Assembly: GCF_900141985.1 (NCBI RefSeq)
Contig: NZ_FQZK01000007.1
Location: forward strand, 208,277 to 272,276
Source: Nocardiopsis flavescens
GTDB taxonomy: Bacteria; Actinomycetota; Actinomycetes; Streptosporangiales; Streptosporangiaceae
Reading direction: 5' to 3'
Length of the DNA stretch: 64,000 nt
Made by a program: the position numbers and the translations under genes
The notes under the pieces: model-generated
What the model was told of the DNA's origin: nothing
The model's input: only the letters and a program-made list of their open reading frames with translations
Databases searched by the model: none
Part shown: one piece after another, positions 1 through 9,233 of the stretch
Layout: every line of letters starts with the position of its first letter
Position numbering within the stretch: position 1 is the first letter of the stretch

Positions 1-452
1 TGCCCTGGCTCACCCGGATCACCGAGTGCGACGTGTTCTCCGGCCTGGAGTGCGCCGACGACAGCGGTGTCTTCGAGAACCGCCCCGAGGGCGAGACCTA
101 CACCCTGGAGTGGGTGGACGGCCTGCCCGACGCCCCCTACGTCATCGCGCACCTGGACCACCACGTCGCCCGACTCGACCTGGTGATCATCGACGAGCGG
201 ACCGGCCGGCCGATCCACCCGCGCAACAACACCGCGGTGTCGGTCGACCACGTCGGCCGCAACGCCACGCCGACGGCGTTCCACAGCTACGTGTGGGACG
301 GCACCTACGTCGACGGGCACGGCCGCGTCAAGGACGTGCGGGACGGCGACTACCGGCTGGAGCTGCGCGCCCTCAAGGCGCTCGGCGACGCCGACGACCC
401 CGACCACTGGGAGACCTGGACCTCCCCGGTCATCACGATCGACCGGGGCTGA
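1..452 (+). CDS. C-terminal part of a secreted subtilisin-like (S8) serine peptidase
   Basis: The reading frame is open from the first base of the window (frame of position 3) to a TGA at 450-452, so this is the 3' end of a gene that begins upstream. The last ~150 residues contain a beta-rich segment ending GDYRLELRALKALGD and HWETWTSPVITID. I recognise this as the Fn3-like domain that closes many actinobacterial S8 peptidases. No catalytic Asp/His/Ser is in the visible part, so the peptidase call rests on this tail alone. A GTG at 33 is in frame but is internal. A strong hairpin follows immediately. Alternative: another extracellular enzyme with the same terminal Fn3-like domain. Confidence 0.6.
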   Translation, partial: PWLTRITECDVFSGLECADDSGVFENRPEGETYTLEWVDGLPDAPYVIAHLDHHVARLDLVIIDERTGRPIHPRNNTAVSVDHVGRNATPTAFHSYVWDGTYVDGHGRVKDVRDGDYRLELRALKALGDADDPDHWETWTSPVITIDRG

Positions 453-466
453 CCCCTCCCCGGTCC

Positions 467-498
467 GCGGCCGCCCCCTCCTCCGAGGGGGCGGCCGC
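467..498. terminator. Bidirectional hairpin terminator between the protease and smc
   Basis: Perfect 13-bp inverted repeat (arms 467-479 and 486-498, 6-nt loop) lying between two converging genes. There is no T-run on either side, as is common in actinomycetes. Confidence 0.75.
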
Positions 499-518
499 TC
501 CTCCGTCCGGGGGCTCCG

Positions 519-3500
519 TCAGGCGGAGCGCTCGATCTTCTGGCTGATGACCTGGGAGATGCCGTCGCCCTGCATGGTGACGCCGTAGAGGGCGTCCGCC
601 GCCTCCATGGTGCGCTTCTGGTGGGTGATCACGATGAGCTGCGACGACTCCCGCAGCTCCTCGAAGATCACCAGCAGCCGCTGGAGGTTGGTGTCGTCCA
701 GCGCCGCCTCGACCTCGTCCATGACGTAGAACGGCGACGGGCGCGCCTTGAAGATCGCCGCCAGGAACGCCACCGCGGTCAGCGAGCGCTCACCGCCGGA
801 CAGCAGCGACAGCCGCTTGACCTTCTTGCCCGGCGGACGGGCCTCCACCTCGATGCCGGTCGTGAGCATGTCCTCCGGGTCGGTGAGCAGCAGCCGCCCG
901 TCGCCGCCGGGGAAGAGCCGTCCGAAGATCGCCGAGAACTCGCGCTCCACGTCCAGGTAGGCGGAGGAGAACACCTCCTGCACGCGGGCGTCCACCTCCT
1001 GGACGATCTCCATGAGGTCGCGGCGGGTCTTCTTCAGGTCCTCCAGCTGGGCGTTGAGGAAGGCGTGGCGCTCCTCCAGGGCGGCGAACTCCTCCAGCGC
1101 CAGCGGGTTGATCTTGCCGAGCTGGTTGAGCTGGCGCTCGGCCGCCTTGGACCGCTTGAGCTGCACCTCGCGCACGTAGGGAACGGGGACGGCGTCCTCG
1201 TCCGCGTCGGCGGGCGGCGGCACCGGCACGGCCGGGCCGTACTCGGCGACGAGCGTGGGCACGTCGACGCCCATCTCCTCCATCGCCCTGGTCTCCAGCT
1301 GCTCCAGGCGCAGGCGGCGCTCGGCCCGGGCCATCTCGCCGCTGTGCGCGGAGCCGGTGAGCTTCTCCAGGTCGACGGACAGTTCGCGGACCCGGGCCCG
1401 CACGGTGCGCAGCTCGGCGTCGCGGGACTCCTTCTGCGCCTCGGCGGCGGCCCGCTCGGCCTCGGCCGCGGCCAGGGAGGCGGCGATGCGCTCCAGGGCC
1501 AGGCGGGCGCCCTCCGCGACCGCCTCGGCGAGGGTGGCCTGCGCGCCGCGCAGGGCGCGGCGCCGCTCGGCGCGCTCGGCGGCCTCGCGCTCCTGGGCGG
1601 CCTGGGCGAGCAGCCGCTCGGCGCGGCCCGCCACGGCGCGGGACCGCTCCTCCGCGGTGCGCACCGCGAGGCGGCGCTCCATCTCGGCGGCGCGGGCCCG
1701 GGAGGCCTGGGCGGACAGCCGGTCGCGCACGTCGGGGTCGGGGGCCTCCTCCTCCAGGGAGGCGGCCATCTCCTCGGACTCGGCGAGCCGCTCCTCCAGG
1801 CGGGCGAGCTTCTCGGCGTCCTCGCCGCGGGAGGCCGCGGCCCGGGCCGCCGCGGCGGCGTACCGCTCGGACTCGGCCTCGGCGGAGCGGGCCTGTCCGC
1901 CGAGCTTGCCCAGGCGCTGCGCGGTCTCGTTGCGCTTGCGGTCTCCCTGGCGGCGGCGGGCGGTCAGCTCCTGCGCCCGGGCGGACAGCTCGGCGCGCTC
2001 GGCCTTGGCGGCGTCCAGCTCCTCGGCGGCGGTGGCGGCGGCCCCGGTGGCGGCCTCCAGCCGGGCGGCGGCCTCGTCGACCGCCGCCTGCACCTCCAGC
2101 AGGCTGGGCGCGGCGGCCGAGCCGCCGTGGGCCAGCGCCCCGGACAGGACGTCGCCCTCGGGGGTGGCGGCGCGCACGCCGGGCAGTTTGGCGACCAGGT
2201 CGCGGGCGGCGGCGGGGTCGGCGGCGAGCAGCACCCGGTCGAGCAGCGCGGTGACCGGGCCGGACAGGTGCTCGGGCGCGGTGACCGCGTCGACCGCGTA
2301 GCGGACCCCGGGCGGCGGCTGCGGCCAGTCCGCGCGCGGGACGGCGGGCACGGCTCCGGCGATGACGATCCCGGCCCGGCCGGCGTCCTCGGCGCGCAGG
2401 AGTTCGAGGGCGGCGACGGCGGTGTCGGGGTCGGCGACCGCGACGGCCCCGGCCGCCGCGCCCAGGGCGGCGGCCACCGCGGCCTCCCGGCCGGGCTCCA
2501 CCTGGACCAGGGAGGCCAGCGACCCCAGCAGCCCGACCAGGTCGGAGCCGAGCAGGGCGGCGGCGCCGTCCTTGCCGGCCAGCCCGAGTTCCAGGGCCTC
2601 CTTGCGGGCGGCCAGCGCGGAGCGCTCGCCCTCGGCGGAGCGCTCGGCGTCGCGCAGCCGGTTGAGCTCGGCCTCGACGGCGGTGAGCGCGGCGGCCGCC
2701 TCCTCCTGGGCGGCGTCGATCTCGGCGTCGCCCTCGTCGAGCCCGGCCGCCTCCTCGGCGGCCATCTCGTACTCGGCCTGGGCCCGCTCGGCGCGTTCGG
2801 CGGCCTGGGCTGCGGCCTCCTCCAGGCGGGTGATCTCGGCCTCGCCGGAGGACAGGCGGCCGCGCAGCCCCTCGACGCTCGCGGACAGGCGGACCAGCTG
2901 CTCGCGGCGCTCGGCGGCGGCCCGGCCGGCGGCCTCCAGCCGCTTCTCCTCGCGGTGCAGGGCGTCCTCGGCGGCGCCGCGCTCGGCGACGGCGGTCTCC
3001 AGCACCTCGCGCGCCTCGTCCAGCCGGGCGAGCAGCTCCTCCTCCTGAGCGGCGGCCTCCTCGGCCTCGCGCTCCAGCTCCTCGGGATCGCGCCGGTGGG
3101 CGGGCTCGTCGCCGACGGCGGCGAGGTTGCGAAAGCGCTCGGAGGCGAGCCCGCGCACGGCGTCCAGGCGCTCGGTGAGCCGGGACAGGGCGTGGTAGGT
3201 CTCGGTGGCGCGGGCCAGGTCGGGGGCGGCCTCGGCGGCCTGCGCGTCCAGCTCGGACTCGCGCTGCTGGGCCTGGGCGAGGGAGGCCTCGACGGCGGCC
3301 CGGCGGAGCAGGACCTCCTTCTCGTCGGCCTCCTCCTTGGCGAGCTGTCCGGTGAGGGTGACGATGTCGTCGGCGAGCAGCCGCAGGCGGGAGTCGCGCA
3401 GGTCGGCCTGGATGACGGCGGCACGGCGGGCCAGCTCGGCCTGGCGGCCCAGGGGCTTGAGCTGGCGGCGCAGCTCGGCGGTGAGGTCGGTGACCCGGTC

Positions 3501-4064
3501 CAGGTTGCCCTGCATCGCGTTGAGCTTGCGGATCGCCTTCTCTTTGCGCTTGCGGTGCTTGAGGATGCCCGCGGCCTCCTCGATGAGGGACCGGCGCTCC
3601 TCGGGGCCCGCGTGCAGGACGGTGTCGAGCTGGCCCTGGCCGACGATGACGTGCATCTCGCGGCCGATGCCGGAGTCGCTGAGCAGGTCCTGGATGTCGA
3701 GGAGGCGGCAGGTGTCGCCGTTGATGGCGTACTCCGAGCCGCCGTTGCGGAACATGGTCCGCCGGATGGTGACCTCGGAGTAGTCGATGGGCAGGGCGCC
3801 GTCGGTGTTGTCGATGGTGAGGCTGACCTCGGCGCGGCCCAGCGCGGTGCGGGTGGAGGTCCCCGCGAAGATCACGTCCTCCATCTTGCCGCCGCGCAGG
3901 GACTTGGCGCCCTGCTCGCCCATCACCCAGGAGAGGGCGTCGACGACGTTGGACTTGCCCGAGCCGTTGGGGCCCACCACACAGGTGATGCCCGGTTCGA
4001 ACCGCAGGGTGGTGGCCGACGCGAACGACTTGAAGCCGCGCAGCGTCAGATTCTTCAGGTACAC
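519..4064 (-). CDS. smc: Chromosome segregation ATPase SMC
   Basis: SMC dimers with ScpA/ScpB condense and segregate the chromosome. The protein is 1181 aa, the usual bacterial SMC length. Walker A GPNGSGKSN is at residues 31-39. Two very long Ala/Glu/Arg-rich coiled coils flank a hinge at about residues 500-645. The ABC signature LSGGERSLTAVAFL is near residue 1090 and Walker B (YVMDEVEAALDD) near 1110. I chose the GTG at 4064 because the protein then opens with YLKNLTLRGFKSF, the standard SMC N-terminus, and a GGAGG lies 5 nt upstream. The frame stays open a further 138 codons upstream, but that part has no SMC similarity and is a GC artefact. The coils have a very high Ala/Glu/Arg content. 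It may be co-transcribed with the small coiled-coil gene upstream. Confidence 0.97.
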   Translation of the reverse strand: MYLKNLTLRGFKSFASATTLRFEPGITCVVGPNGSGKSNVVDALSWVMGEQGAKSLRGGKMEDVIFAGTSTRTALGRAEVSLTIDNTDGALPIDYSEVTIRRTMFRNGGSEYAINGDTCRLLDIQDLLSDSGIGREMHVIVGQGQLDTVLHAGPEERRSLIEEAAGILKHRKRKEKAIRKLNAMQGNLDRVTDLTAELRRQLKPLGRQAELARRAAVIQADLRDSRLRLLADDIVTLTGQLAKEEADEKEVLLRRAAVEASLAQAQQRESELDAQAAEAAPDLARATETYHALSRLTERLDAVRGLASERFRNLAAVGDEPAHRRDPEELEREAEEAAAQEEELLARLDEAREVLETAVAERGAAEDALHREEKRLEAAGRAAAERREQLVRLSASVEGLRGRLSSGEAEITRLEEAAAQAAERAERAQAEYEMAAEEAAGLDEGDAEIDAAQEEAAAALTAVEAELNRLRDAERSAEGERSALAARKEALELGLAGKDGAAALLGSDLVGLLGSLASLVQVEPGREAAVAAALGAAAGAVAVADPDTAVAALELLRAEDAGRAGIVIAGAVPAVPRADWPQPPPGVRYAVDAVTAPEHLSGPVTALLDRVLLAADPAAARDLVAKLPGVRAATPEGDVLSGALAHGGSAAAPSLLEVQAAVDEAAARLEAATGAAATAAEELDAAKAERAELSARAQELTARRRQGDRKRNETAQRLGKLGGQARSAEAESERYAAAAARAAASRGEDAEKLARLEERLAESEEMAASLEEEAPDPDVRDRLSAQASRARAAEMERRLAVRTAEERSRAVAGRAERLLAQAAQEREAAERAERRRALRGAQATLAEAVAEGARLALERIAASLAAAEAERAAAEAQKESRDAELRTVRARVRELSVDLEKLTGSAHSGEMARAERRLRLEQLETRAMEEMGVDVPTLVAEYGPAVPVPPPADADEDAVPVPYVREVQLKRSKAAERQLNQLGKINPLALEEFAALEERHAFLNAQLEDLKKTRRDLMEIVQEVDARVQEVFSSAYLDVEREFSAIFGRLFPGGDGRLLLTDPEDMLTTGIEVEARPPGKKVKRLSLLSGGERSLTAVAFLAAIFKARPSPFYVMDEVEAALDDTNLQRLLVIFEELRESSQLIVITHQKRTMEAADALYGVTMQGDGISQVISQKIERSA

Positions 4065-4514
4065 CCACACCTCCCGCAGTGGCCACCGAGTGCTCGCGCC
4101 GTGTTCGTCGGGGGCGGCGCGGGTCGACCCGTACAAGGGTGCCACGAAGCGGTGCCCGGAGCACGGGGAACGGCGCGGTGCGCCGGTGGCGAACGCGTCG
4201 CCGGGCGGAGCGGCTCCGCCCCGCGCGTCGCGTTCCTCGAACGTCTCCCCCCGGCTCGCGCGGGAGGGGAAAGGAGGGGGGATCACCGGCGGACACGGAG
4301 GGTTGTGACGGAGTCCGCCGGGTACTAAAGGATAAAGAGGCCGCAAGGGCAAAGGAAAGACTGCGGCAAGTGGACGTGTGGACCGGTGGAATCCCGCCCC
4401 GAGGGTTCGGGCCACCGGGGGTTCAGGGACGCCTCGAAGAATTCTGCGGCGTCCCCGCCGACGGGTCGTGCGCGGCACGTGCGACCGGTCGGAGCCAGCC
4501 GCGGAACACGCGGG
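4065..4514. other. Intergenic region upstream of smc
   Basis: 450 bp with no convincing gene. A locally A-rich patch (about 4322-4365) on the minus strand gives a weak promoter-like pair (TTGCCC, 17 nt, TTTAGT) that could serve smc. I see no strong hairpin or operator. Confidence 0.3.
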
Positions 4515-4703
4515 TCAGGCGAGCGCGGGCTCGCGGTCCTCGGCGCCGGTGACGTCGCTGACCGCCATGTTGAGCTGGTCGTTGCGCGCCTGGAGCCGGC
4601 CGACCTCGTCCTCGAGGTCGCGTACCCGCTTCTGAAGCCGTCGCATCTCCTGGACCATACGGGGGTCGGAGCCGCCGACGTGGCCGAACAGAGCCTTCGC
4701 CAT
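4515..4703 (-). CDS. Small conserved actinobacterial coiled-coil protein
   Basis: A 62-aa protein starting MAKALFGHVGGSDPRMV. Residues about 18-48 form a heptad-like amphipathic helix (RRLQKRVRDLEDEVGRLQ), so a short parallel coiled coil or leucine-zipper-like dimer is likely. I recognise the MAKAL-x-G-x-VGGSDPR opening as a small family conserved across actinobacteria without a known function. The ATG at 4703 has a GGAGG 9 nt upstream. It is transcribed in the same direction as smc and is followed by 450 bp of intergenic DNA. The acidic C-terminal tail looks disordered. No enzymatic motif is present. Gene existence is well supported; function is unknown. Confidence 0.8.
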   Translation of the reverse strand: MAKALFGHVGGSDPRMVQEMRRLQKRVRDLEDEVGRLQARNDQLNMAVSDVTGAEDREPALA

Positions 4704-5087
4704 GATGTGGGTCCTCCACACTGAGTGACCAGTTGTGATTTCACGCATGCGACACCCCCCGGGAATTCTCTCTCCGGGACCTGGATTCGCGTCCACGGAC
4801 GGTGCTTCCACGCGGGTGGAAGGTGCGCGGTGTACCTTCCAGAGTCTCACTAGGCGCGTTACTGGTCAAGATTGGATGACAAACAGTCGGTAACCACCGC
4901 ATCCCGGAGTGAGAAGACCCGGGCAGGCGGCGGCAACACGATGCGAGGAGGACCACCCCGGCAGAGCCGGTGACGCGCGGGACGCACGATGATGGCCGAC
5001 ACACCTCACGAGACCCTGCCACGAGTCTTCGGTTCCGACCGCCGCGGTCGCGGGGTGTGCTCGAATCGCGTTACCCCACCAGGATAC
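4704..5087. other. Intergenic region between the small coiled-coil gene and acyP
   Basis: 384 bp without a convincing gene. It is less GC-rich around 4840-4890, where a promoter-like pair for the small coiled-coil gene is found. No other structure is evident. Confidence 0.4.
4841..4869 (-). promoter_or_regulatory. Candidate promoter of the small coiled-coil gene
   Basis: On the minus strand, -35 TTGACC (4869-4864) is separated by 17 nt from GACTCT (4846-4841), in an AT-richer patch upstream of the gene. The -10 is a poor match to TANNNT. Confidence 0.35.
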
Positions 5088-5375
5088 TCACCGTTCGACG
5101 AAACCGGTGAACGTCCCCCCTGCTCGACCCCAACGTTCGACCACAGAGTCCACACGGCCGGGTGTTCCGACACCCCTGAGGCGTTCAAGAAGTCGTTCGC
5201 AGGACCCCCGCGAACCCTCCGCGACGACCTCGACACGGCCGTCCGCGAGGTTGGTGGCGGCCCCCGCAAGGCCCAGTTCCAGCGCCCGGGAACGCGTCCA
5301 CCAGCGAAAACCCACTCCCTGCACGTGTCCGCGCACCCACGCGGTCAGTCGGACGGCCTCGTCGGCGCCGCTCAT
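5088..5375 (-). CDS. acyP: Acylphosphatase
   Basis: Small cytosolic enzyme (95 aa, typical length) that hydrolyses acyl phosphates. The N-terminal signature [13 protein letters not shown] carries the phosphate-binding loop and catalytic Arg (R23), and [10 protein letters not shown] carries the catalytic Asn (N42). The whole sequence fits the single-domain family. The ATG at 5375 has a GAGG about 8 nt upstream. It lies downstream of mutM on the same strand, as in other actinobacterial smc regions. An in-frame ATG 14 codons upstream is disfavoured because it has no ribosome-binding site. Confidence 0.93.
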   Translation of the reverse strand: MSGADEAVRLTAWVRGHVQGVGFRWWTRSRALELGLAGAATNLADGRVEVVAEGSRGSCERLLERLRGVGTPGRVDSVVERWGRAGGTFTGFVER

Positions 5376-5480
5376 TGACCGTTCCTCTTCCTTACTTTGG
5401 GGAGACACTTTCCTCACCGGTCGGTTTCCGGTCCGCTCCGGAGCCGGGCAATCCCACCGGTCACACCCGCCACAACCCGG

Positions 5481-6341
5481 TCAGGCCGCCCGCGTCCCGC
5501 GCGGAGGGAGCTGGCAGGAGGGGCAGCTGAACGAGGAGCGGTTCATGAACGACTCCCGCACCAGCGGGGTGTCGCACCGGCGGCACGGGCGGTCCTCCCG
5601 CCCGTAGGTGTTGAGGCCCCGCGCGAAGTAGCCGCTCTCGCCGTTCACGTTGACGTACAGCCCGTCGAAGGTGGTACCGCCCACCTCCAGCGCCTCCGTC
5701 ATGACGTCGCGCGCGTGCCCGAGCAGGGCCTCGGCCTGCGCCCGGGACAGCCCCCGGGTGCCGCGCCGCCCGTGCAGGCCCGCCCGCCACAGCGCCTCGT
5801 CGGCGTAGATGTTGCCCACCCCGCTGATCAGCGACTGGTCCAGCAGGGCCCGCTTGACCTCGGTGTCCCTGGCGCGCAGCGCCCGCACGAACGCCTCGGG
5901 GACGAAGGCGGGGTCCAGCGGGTCCAGGGCGATGTGGTCCACCGAGGAGGGCACGTCCTCCCGCGCCCCGGGGACGTCCACCATCAGGTGACCGAACGTG
6001 CGCTGGTCGACGAACCGCAACTCGTTGCCATCCGACAGCGGCAGCCGCACCCGCAGGTGCTTCTCGTCCGGCTTGCCCCGGGGCTGGACCAGCAGCTGGC
6101 CGCTCATCCCCAGGTGGGCCAGGAGCAGCGAGCCGTCGTCCAGGACCAGCCACATGTACTTGCCGCGGCGCAGGGCGGCCGTGGGCGTGCGCCCCTCCAG
6201 CCGGGCCGCGAAGTCGGCGGGGCCGGGGACGTGCCTGCGGACGGCGCGCGGGTGCAGGACCTGCGCGCCGGTGACGGTGCGGCCCACGGCGTGGGCGGCC
6301 AGGCCCCGGCGGACGACCTCGACCTCGGGCAGCTCGGGCAT
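5481..6341 (-). CDS. mutM: Formamidopyrimidine-DNA glycosylase (Fpg/MutM)
   Basis: Base-excision-repair glycosylase/AP lyase that removes 8-oxoguanine. The protein is 286 aa. It starts [14 protein letters not shown], giving the catalytic Pro2 and Glu3 after Met removal, and has the conserved Lys in [12 protein letters not shown]. The helix-two-turn-helix carries [14 protein letters not shown]. The C-terminal zinc finger has four Cys (CRRC and CPSC). The ATG at 6341 lies 8 bp after the rnc stop, so rnc-mutM are almost certainly one transcript. No anomaly. Confidence 0.97.
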   Translation of the reverse strand: MPELPEVEVVRRGLAAHAVGRTVTGAQVLHPRAVRRHVPGPADFAARLEGRTPTAALRRGKYMWLVLDDGSLLLAHLGMSGQLLVQPRGKPDEKHLRVRLPLSDGNELRFVDQRTFGHLMVDVPGAREDVPSSVDHIALDPLDPAFVPEAFVRALRARDTEVKRALLDQSLISGVGNIYADEALWRAGLHGRRGTRGLSRAQAEALLGHARDVMTEALEVGGTTFDGLYVNVNGESGYFARGLNTYGREDRPCRRCDTPLVRESFMNRSSFSCPSCQLPPRGTRAA

Positions 6342-6349
6342 GGGGGAAC

Positions 6350-7075
6350 CTACTTCTTTCCGTTGCCGGCGGCCTCGGACCGGGCCTTGATCGCCTTCCA
6401 GGCGGACTCGGCGGCCTGCTGCTCCGCCTCCTTCTTGCTGCGGCCCTCGCCCAGCCCGTAGCTCTCCCCCGCGACGCGGACCGTCGCCCGGAACGTCTTC
6501 TGGTGGTCGGGGCCGGACTCGTCCACGTGGTACTCCGGCACGCCCAGCATCTCCGCGGCCGTCAGCTCCTGGAGCGAGGTCTTCCAGTCCAGGCCCGCGC
6601 CCAGCCCGGAGGCGGTCGCGATCAGCGGGTCGAACAGCCGGTGCACGAAGTCCGAGGCGGTGCCCAGGCCGCGGTCCAGGTAGACCGCGCCGATGATGGC
6701 CTCCAGGGTGTCGGCGAGGATCGAGGACTTGTCGCGCCCCCCGGTGCCCTCCTCGCCGCGGCCCAGCCGGATGTAGGCGCCGATCCCCAGGCCGCGGGCG
6801 ACGTCCGCGAGCGCCCGCATGTTGACGACGGCGGCGCGCAGCTTGGCGAGCTGGCCCTCGGGCAGGTCGGGGTGCTTGCGAAAGAGCGTGTCGGTGACCA
6901 CCAGGCCGAGCACGGAGTCGCCCAGGAACTCCAGGCGCTCGTTGGTGGGCAGCCCGCCCTTCTCGTAGGCGTAGGAGCGGTGGGTGAGCGCGCGGACCAG
7001 GATCTTGGGGTCGACCTCGACCCCGATGGCCTGGTGGAACGCCTTGGCCTCGGCGGTGGAGAGCTGGGTGGCCAC
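6350..7075 (-). CDS. rnc: Ribonuclease III
   Basis: Double-strand-specific endoribonuclease for rRNA and mRNA processing. The protein is 241 aa. The catalytic domain has the signature [16 protein letters not shown] near residue 40 and a second acidic cluster [13 protein letters not shown] near 118. A dsRNA-binding domain fills the C-terminus (from DWKTSLQEL to the KKEAEQQAA repeat). Of two in-frame GTGs, 7075 was chosen because GGGAAG is 8 nt upstream; the GTG three codons earlier overlaps that site. It is coupled to mutM downstream. Confidence 0.95.
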   Translation of the reverse strand: MATQLSTAEAKAFHQAIGVEVDPKILVRALTHRSYAYEKGGLPTNERLEFLGDSVLGLVVTDTLFRKHPDLPEGQLAKLRAAVVNMRALADVARGLGIGAYIRLGRGEEGTGGRDKSSILADTLEAIIGAVYLDRGLGTASDFVHRLFDPLIATASGLGAGLDWKTSLQELTAAEMLGVPEYHVDESGPDHQKTFRATVRVAGESYGLGEGRSKKEAEQQAAESAWKAIKARSEAAGNGKK

Positions 7076-7520
7076 TCGTTTCACTTCCCTGTTCGGGCAC
7101 GCCGGGACGGCGCGCGTGCGCGGTCGCGGACACACGGCCCCACCGGGATGCTCGAAAACGAGGTGAACGTCGCGGGAGCGCGGCGCCGGACCCGGCGCCC
7201 GCTCCCCCGGCGGCCACCACGAACTCGGGAACTCCGATGCGGTCCGCGGGCCGGCCGTCGCGTGGACGGAGGCTGATCGGAGCGGCCCGGGGCCGCCCCT
7301 CGGTGACACTCTACAAATCCCGGCCCTCGCGCGTCTCCCCCGCGGTACCCGGACAGCGGTCGGGGCGGACCCGTGTCACGGGCCCGCCCCGGGGGCAGGA
7401 GCCGGGTCCGGTGGACCCGAGAGACCTGTCGTGTGCGCCCGAGGGCGCGTTCGCCGGATGCCTTCGGCCGGTTCGGCGCCCGCGCCGGCCGGCGCGGGCG
7501 GAACGTTCGCCGAGCACACC
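7076..7520. other. Intergenic region between rpmF and rnc
   Basis: 445 bp without a gene. It holds several GC-rich inverted repeats: the palindrome at 7477-7500, GCGCCC/GGGCGC near 7436-7449 and CGGGTCC/GGACCCG at 7404-7420. They are consistent with rpmF termination and a structured rnc 5' leader. Confidence 0.5.
7477..7500 (-). terminator. Candidate rpmF terminator (24-nt palindrome)
   Basis: A perfect 24-nt palindrome (12-bp arms) begins 20 nt after the rpmF stop. There is no T-run. Confidence 0.55.
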
Positions 7521-7697
7521 CTAGGCCGGGTTGACGACCTGGCGGTTGTTGTAGGTGCCGCAGGTCGGGCAGGCGACGTGGGGCTGCTTGGGGTCGCGGC
7601 AGCGCGGGCAGTTGACCAGCACCGGGCGCGACGCCTTCCACTGGGAACGGCGGGTCCGGGTGTTGCTCCGCGACATCTTCCGCTTCGGGACGGCCAC
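7521..7697 (-). CDS. rpmF: 50S ribosomal protein L32
   Basis: A 58-aa zinc-ribbon ribosomal protein. It reads [20 protein letters not shown] from a GTG at 7697, the classical L32 N-terminus. Two Cys pairs (CPRC at 30-33, CPTC at 43-46) show it is the zinc-binding form rather than a Zur-type Cys-less paralogue. A near-perfect AGGAGG precedes the start. It lies downstream of the DUF177 gene, the standard pairing. Confidence 0.97.
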   Translation of the reverse strand: MAVPKRKMSRSNTRTRRSQWKASRPVLVNCPRCRDPKQPHVACPTCGTYNNRQVVNPA

Positions 7698-7842
7698 TTC
7701 AATCCTCCTGGGTCACCCCCGCGCGGATCGCGGGAGGTCGCTTATCTGGTCGGCCCCGCGCGCGGCGGGGTGTGCTCCGTAGAACGGGGCGCCCGGCACG
7801 GTGGCCGGGATCATCCCCGCGGTGCACGGGGAAGGGCTGTTG

Positions 7843-8421
7843 TCACTCGCCGGGCCGCTCCGCGAGGTTGCGCAGCGCCTCCCAGCGGGGGTCGACCCGG
7901 TCGCCGTGACCGTGGTCGGGACCGGCGTCGGCGAGCCGGGTGCCGCACTCCGAGCACAGGCCCGGGCAGTCCGGGTCGCACAGCGGTGAGAGCGGGAGGG
8001 CGAGTACGACGGCGTCTCGGACCACGGGTTCGAGGTCGAGCAGGTCGCCCTCTAGATAGTAGTCCTCATCGTCGTCGTCCGCTTCCACGTCCTCCGAGCG
8101 GAGGTCGCCCTCGTCGGCGGGGTACCGGAACAACTCCTGGAAGCCGGCCTCGAAGTCCTCGGAGAGGGGGTCGAGGCAGCGCGAGCACTCGGCGGCGATC
8201 TGGCCCTGCACGGTCCCGGTGACGAGGACGCCCTCCATCACCGCTTCCAGGCGCAGGTCGAGCTCCAGCTCGCGGCCCTCGGGCACGGAGGCCATCGCGT
8301 TCGCGAACGCCTCGGGGACGTTCACGATGCGCTGGACCGTCCGCATCGACCCCGGCTGGCGGCCCAGCGCCTGGGTGTCGACCACGAACGGGTCACGGGG
8401 ATTGAGACGAGACAGGGTCAT
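7843..8421 (-). CDS. DUF177 (YceD-like) protein
   Basis: A 192-aa protein of the DUF177/YceD family, almost always encoded just upstream of rpmF and linked to 23S rRNA/large-subunit metabolism. It shows the family's CSRCLDPL motif mid-protein and a second Cys cluster CDPDCPGLCSECG near the C-terminus, together a probable metal site. A run of Asp/Glu (about residues 128-142) separates the two. The start chosen is ATG 8421 (MTLSRLNPRDPFVVD). An upstream in-frame ATG would add a low-complexity Arg/Pro leader and is disfavoured. The ribosome-binding site is weak. Confidence 0.9.
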   Translation of the reverse strand: MTLSRLNPRDPFVVDTQALGRQPGSMRTVQRIVNVPEAFANAMASVPEGRELELDLRLEAVMEGVLVTGTVQGQIAAECSRCLDPLSEDFEAGFQELFRYPADEGDLRSEDVEADDDDEDYYLEGDLLDLEPVVRDAVVLALPLSPLCDPDCPGLCSECGTRLADAGPDHGHGDRVDPRWEALRNLAERPGE

Positions 8422-8577
8422 CGAGCTTTCACGAGAAGTCCGGGGGCCGGACGGTCCGCCTGCGGCGGCCGGTACCGGCCCGAGCGCACGCCGAAGACGG
8501 CGACGCACATGGTCGAACCAGGATTCTACCCATCGCGTCCCCGAGCACCCAAATCAGCCCCGGGAAGGCCTGCGGCG

Positions 8578-9060
8578 TCAGCCTTTCGCGGTGTACTTCT
8601 CGCGCAGGCGGTCCTGGACGTAGGGGGTCACGAGGTTGGAGACGTCGCCGTGGTACTGGGCGATCTCGCGGACCAGGCTGGAGGACAGGAACGAGTACTG
8701 CGGGTTCGCCGTCATGAACACCGTCTCCACCTCGGACAGGCGGTAGTTCATCTGGGCGATCTGGAGTTCGTAGTCGAAGTCGCTGACCGAGCGGAGGCTG
8801 CGCACGATGGTGTCGATGCCGTTGGCGCGGCAGTAGTCGACCAGGAGCCCGTCGAACTCCGCGACCTCGACGTTGGCGAGGTCCTCGGTTCCCACGCGGA
8901 GCATGTCCAGCTTCTCCGGGACGGTGAACAGGCCCCGCTTGTTCACGTTGTTGAGCACGGCGGCGACGACCTGGTCGTACTGCTTGGCGGCCCGGCCGAT
9001 GATGTCGATGTGACCGTAGGTCACGGGGTCGAAGGAACCCGGGCAGACGGCACGGCGCAC
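8578..9060 (-). CDS. coaD: Phosphopantetheine adenylyltransferase
   Basis: Catalyses the fourth step of CoA synthesis (4'-phosphopantetheine + ATP to dephospho-CoA). The protein is 160 aa, the usual length. The N-terminal nucleotidyltransferase motif is GSFDPVTYGHIDII, including the T/HxGH signature, and the SSSLVREIA motif is near residue 125. The GTG at 9060 gives MRRAVCPGSFDPVT, the canonical start, with an AGGGG about 10 nt upstream. It is divergent from rsmD across 173 bp. Confidence 0.97.
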   Translation of the reverse strand: MRRAVCPGSFDPVTYGHIDIIGRAAKQYDQVVAAVLNNVNKRGLFTVPEKLDMLRVGTEDLANVEVAEFDGLLVDYCRANGIDTIVRSLRSVSDFDYELQIAQMNYRLSEVETVFMTANPQYSFLSSSLVREIAQYHGDVSNLVTPYVQDRLREKYTAKG

Positions 9061-9233
9061 GATGGATCGCCCCTTTCGTACATGGCGTTCGGGTACCCGC
9101 GATCGTAGGGGTCGTTCCCGGTACGGATTCGGGCAACTCCCGCTTAGTGGTCACTTTCCCCCCACGGTCACCACCGCGGGAGGAGGCGCGCCGGGGCGTC
9201 CGGGCGGCACGGCGCCTTGGCTACGGTGGTGCC

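Noticed and set aside
621..4328. A 1235-codon open frame on the plus strand opposite smc
   Set aside because: It is a GC-driven shadow: low-complexity Gly/Leu/Gln/Ala product, no family resemblance, and fully antisense to a clear smc gene.
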